Below the pieces are notes generated by a model. The model made no database searches, had not been told where the DNA came from, and saw only the letters and a list, made by a program, of their open reading frames with translations. From assembly GCA_037447655.1 (NCBI GenBank), contig JBBHKE010002913.1, forward strand, positions 1-17,979: a stretch of 17,979 bases of DNA, in the 5' to 3' direction. Positions 17,781 to 17,979 of this stretch are shown piece after piece. Every line of letters begins with the position of its first letter. The first letter of the stretch is position 1. The position numbers and the translations under genes were made by a program. The DNA is from Zygnema cylindricum (taxonomy: Eukaryota; Streptophyta; Zygnematophyceae; Zygnematales; Zygnemataceae).

Positions 17781-17979
17781 GATGTTGAAATAATTATTTT
17801 TATATGGTATTTTCTAGGTCTGAACTTAGTACAAATAGAAAAGGTGGACAGCCTGCCTCCGCCTCCTCTCTCTTCCCACCATACTTGTCATAGTCACTGA
17901 GGGATAGAGAGGGTGGCTGAGCCATGCTTGTCCTAGCTTAAGCAGGCAGGGCTAAAGAGTGACTTATGTCACTCTCAAC
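17781..17979. other. Non-satellite sequence beyond the array edge, unclassified
   Basis: Similarity to the satellite stops after ATTAGTTAAA (17780). The next 199 bp are an AT-rich stretch (to about 17850), then a GC-richer part with polypyrimidine CCTCCGCCTCCTCTCTCTTC and purine-rich GGGATAGAGAGGGTGG. Two imperfect 15-bp direct repeats, CCATACTTGTCATAG (17879) and CCATGCTTGTCCTAG (17922), lie 43 bp apart. A short ORF running through the join is mostly satellite and not credible as a gene. It could be the edge of another transposable element or ordinary flanking DNA. The window ends before this can be decided. Confidence 0.6.
17957..17974. repeat. Perfect 7-bp inverted repeat near the window end
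   Basis: GAGTGAC-TTAT-GTCACTC: two perfect 7-bp arms around a 4-base loop, followed by TCAAC at the window end. It could form a small hairpin and might sit at the end of a mobile element, but no partner end is visible in the window. Confidence 0.7.

Overview
The window is plant-type heterochromatic DNA with no cellular gene that I can support. About 14.3 kb of the 18 kb is one AT-rich tandem satellite, always in the same orientation. Its basic unit is about 101 bp. Two diverged versions of it, A and B (81 of 101 positions identical between hand-made consensuses), alternate to give a dimer of about 202 bp. Each dimer carries one CCCTAAACC, which contains the plant telomere heptamer. This motif, together with the copia-type retroelement, points to a flowering plant. 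I cannot name the species, and I do not recognise the satellite as a named family.

Layout: 1-6206 is the left satellite arm. 6207-9636 is one Ty1/copia LTR retrotransposon, on the + strand. 9637-17780 is the right satellite arm, resuming in the same monomer and phase. 17781-17979 is unrelated, more GC-rich sequence that I cannot classify.

The retroelement's edges are unusually clear. It has a 775-bp 5' LTR (6207-6981) and a 738-bp 3' LTR (8899-9636). The outer ends are TGTTG...CAACA, with a 5-bp AAAAA target duplication on each side. A primer-binding site follows the 5' LTR directly and a polypurine tract precedes the 3' LTR. The interior is only 1917 bp. It holds gag, protease and the integrase zinc finger and core in one continuous frame, broken by five in-frame stops and by changed key residues in the zinc knuckle and the protease. 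The integrase C-terminus, reverse transcriptase and RNase H are absent: integrase runs straight into the polypurine tract. The element is therefore a dead, internally deleted (non-autonomous) copy. A hand comparison of the last 375 bp of the LTRs gives about 40 mismatches (about 89% identity), so the insertion is not recent.

Three LTR features stand out. A seven-unit array of 11 bp is kept in both LTRs and resembles the tRNA D-arm/A-box. A GCA-rich 36-bp minisatellite largely explains the LTR length difference. The gag start codon lies inside the LTR, so gag is read through the LTR end and the primer-binding site. That site (GGTTATGGG) matches the anticodon region of initiator tRNA-Met, not its 3' end, which suggests half-tRNA priming of the copia/Ty5 kind.

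The satellite records unequal exchange: A/B hybrid monomers, an A-A doublet, a local four-monomer higher-order repeat (2533-4066), a 199-bp tandem duplication (11308-11705), a 377-bp-spaced duplication with 78-bp deleted monomers (13972-14623), and a block shared across the insertion. Open reading frames inside the satellite are by-products of the repeat and are not listed as genes.
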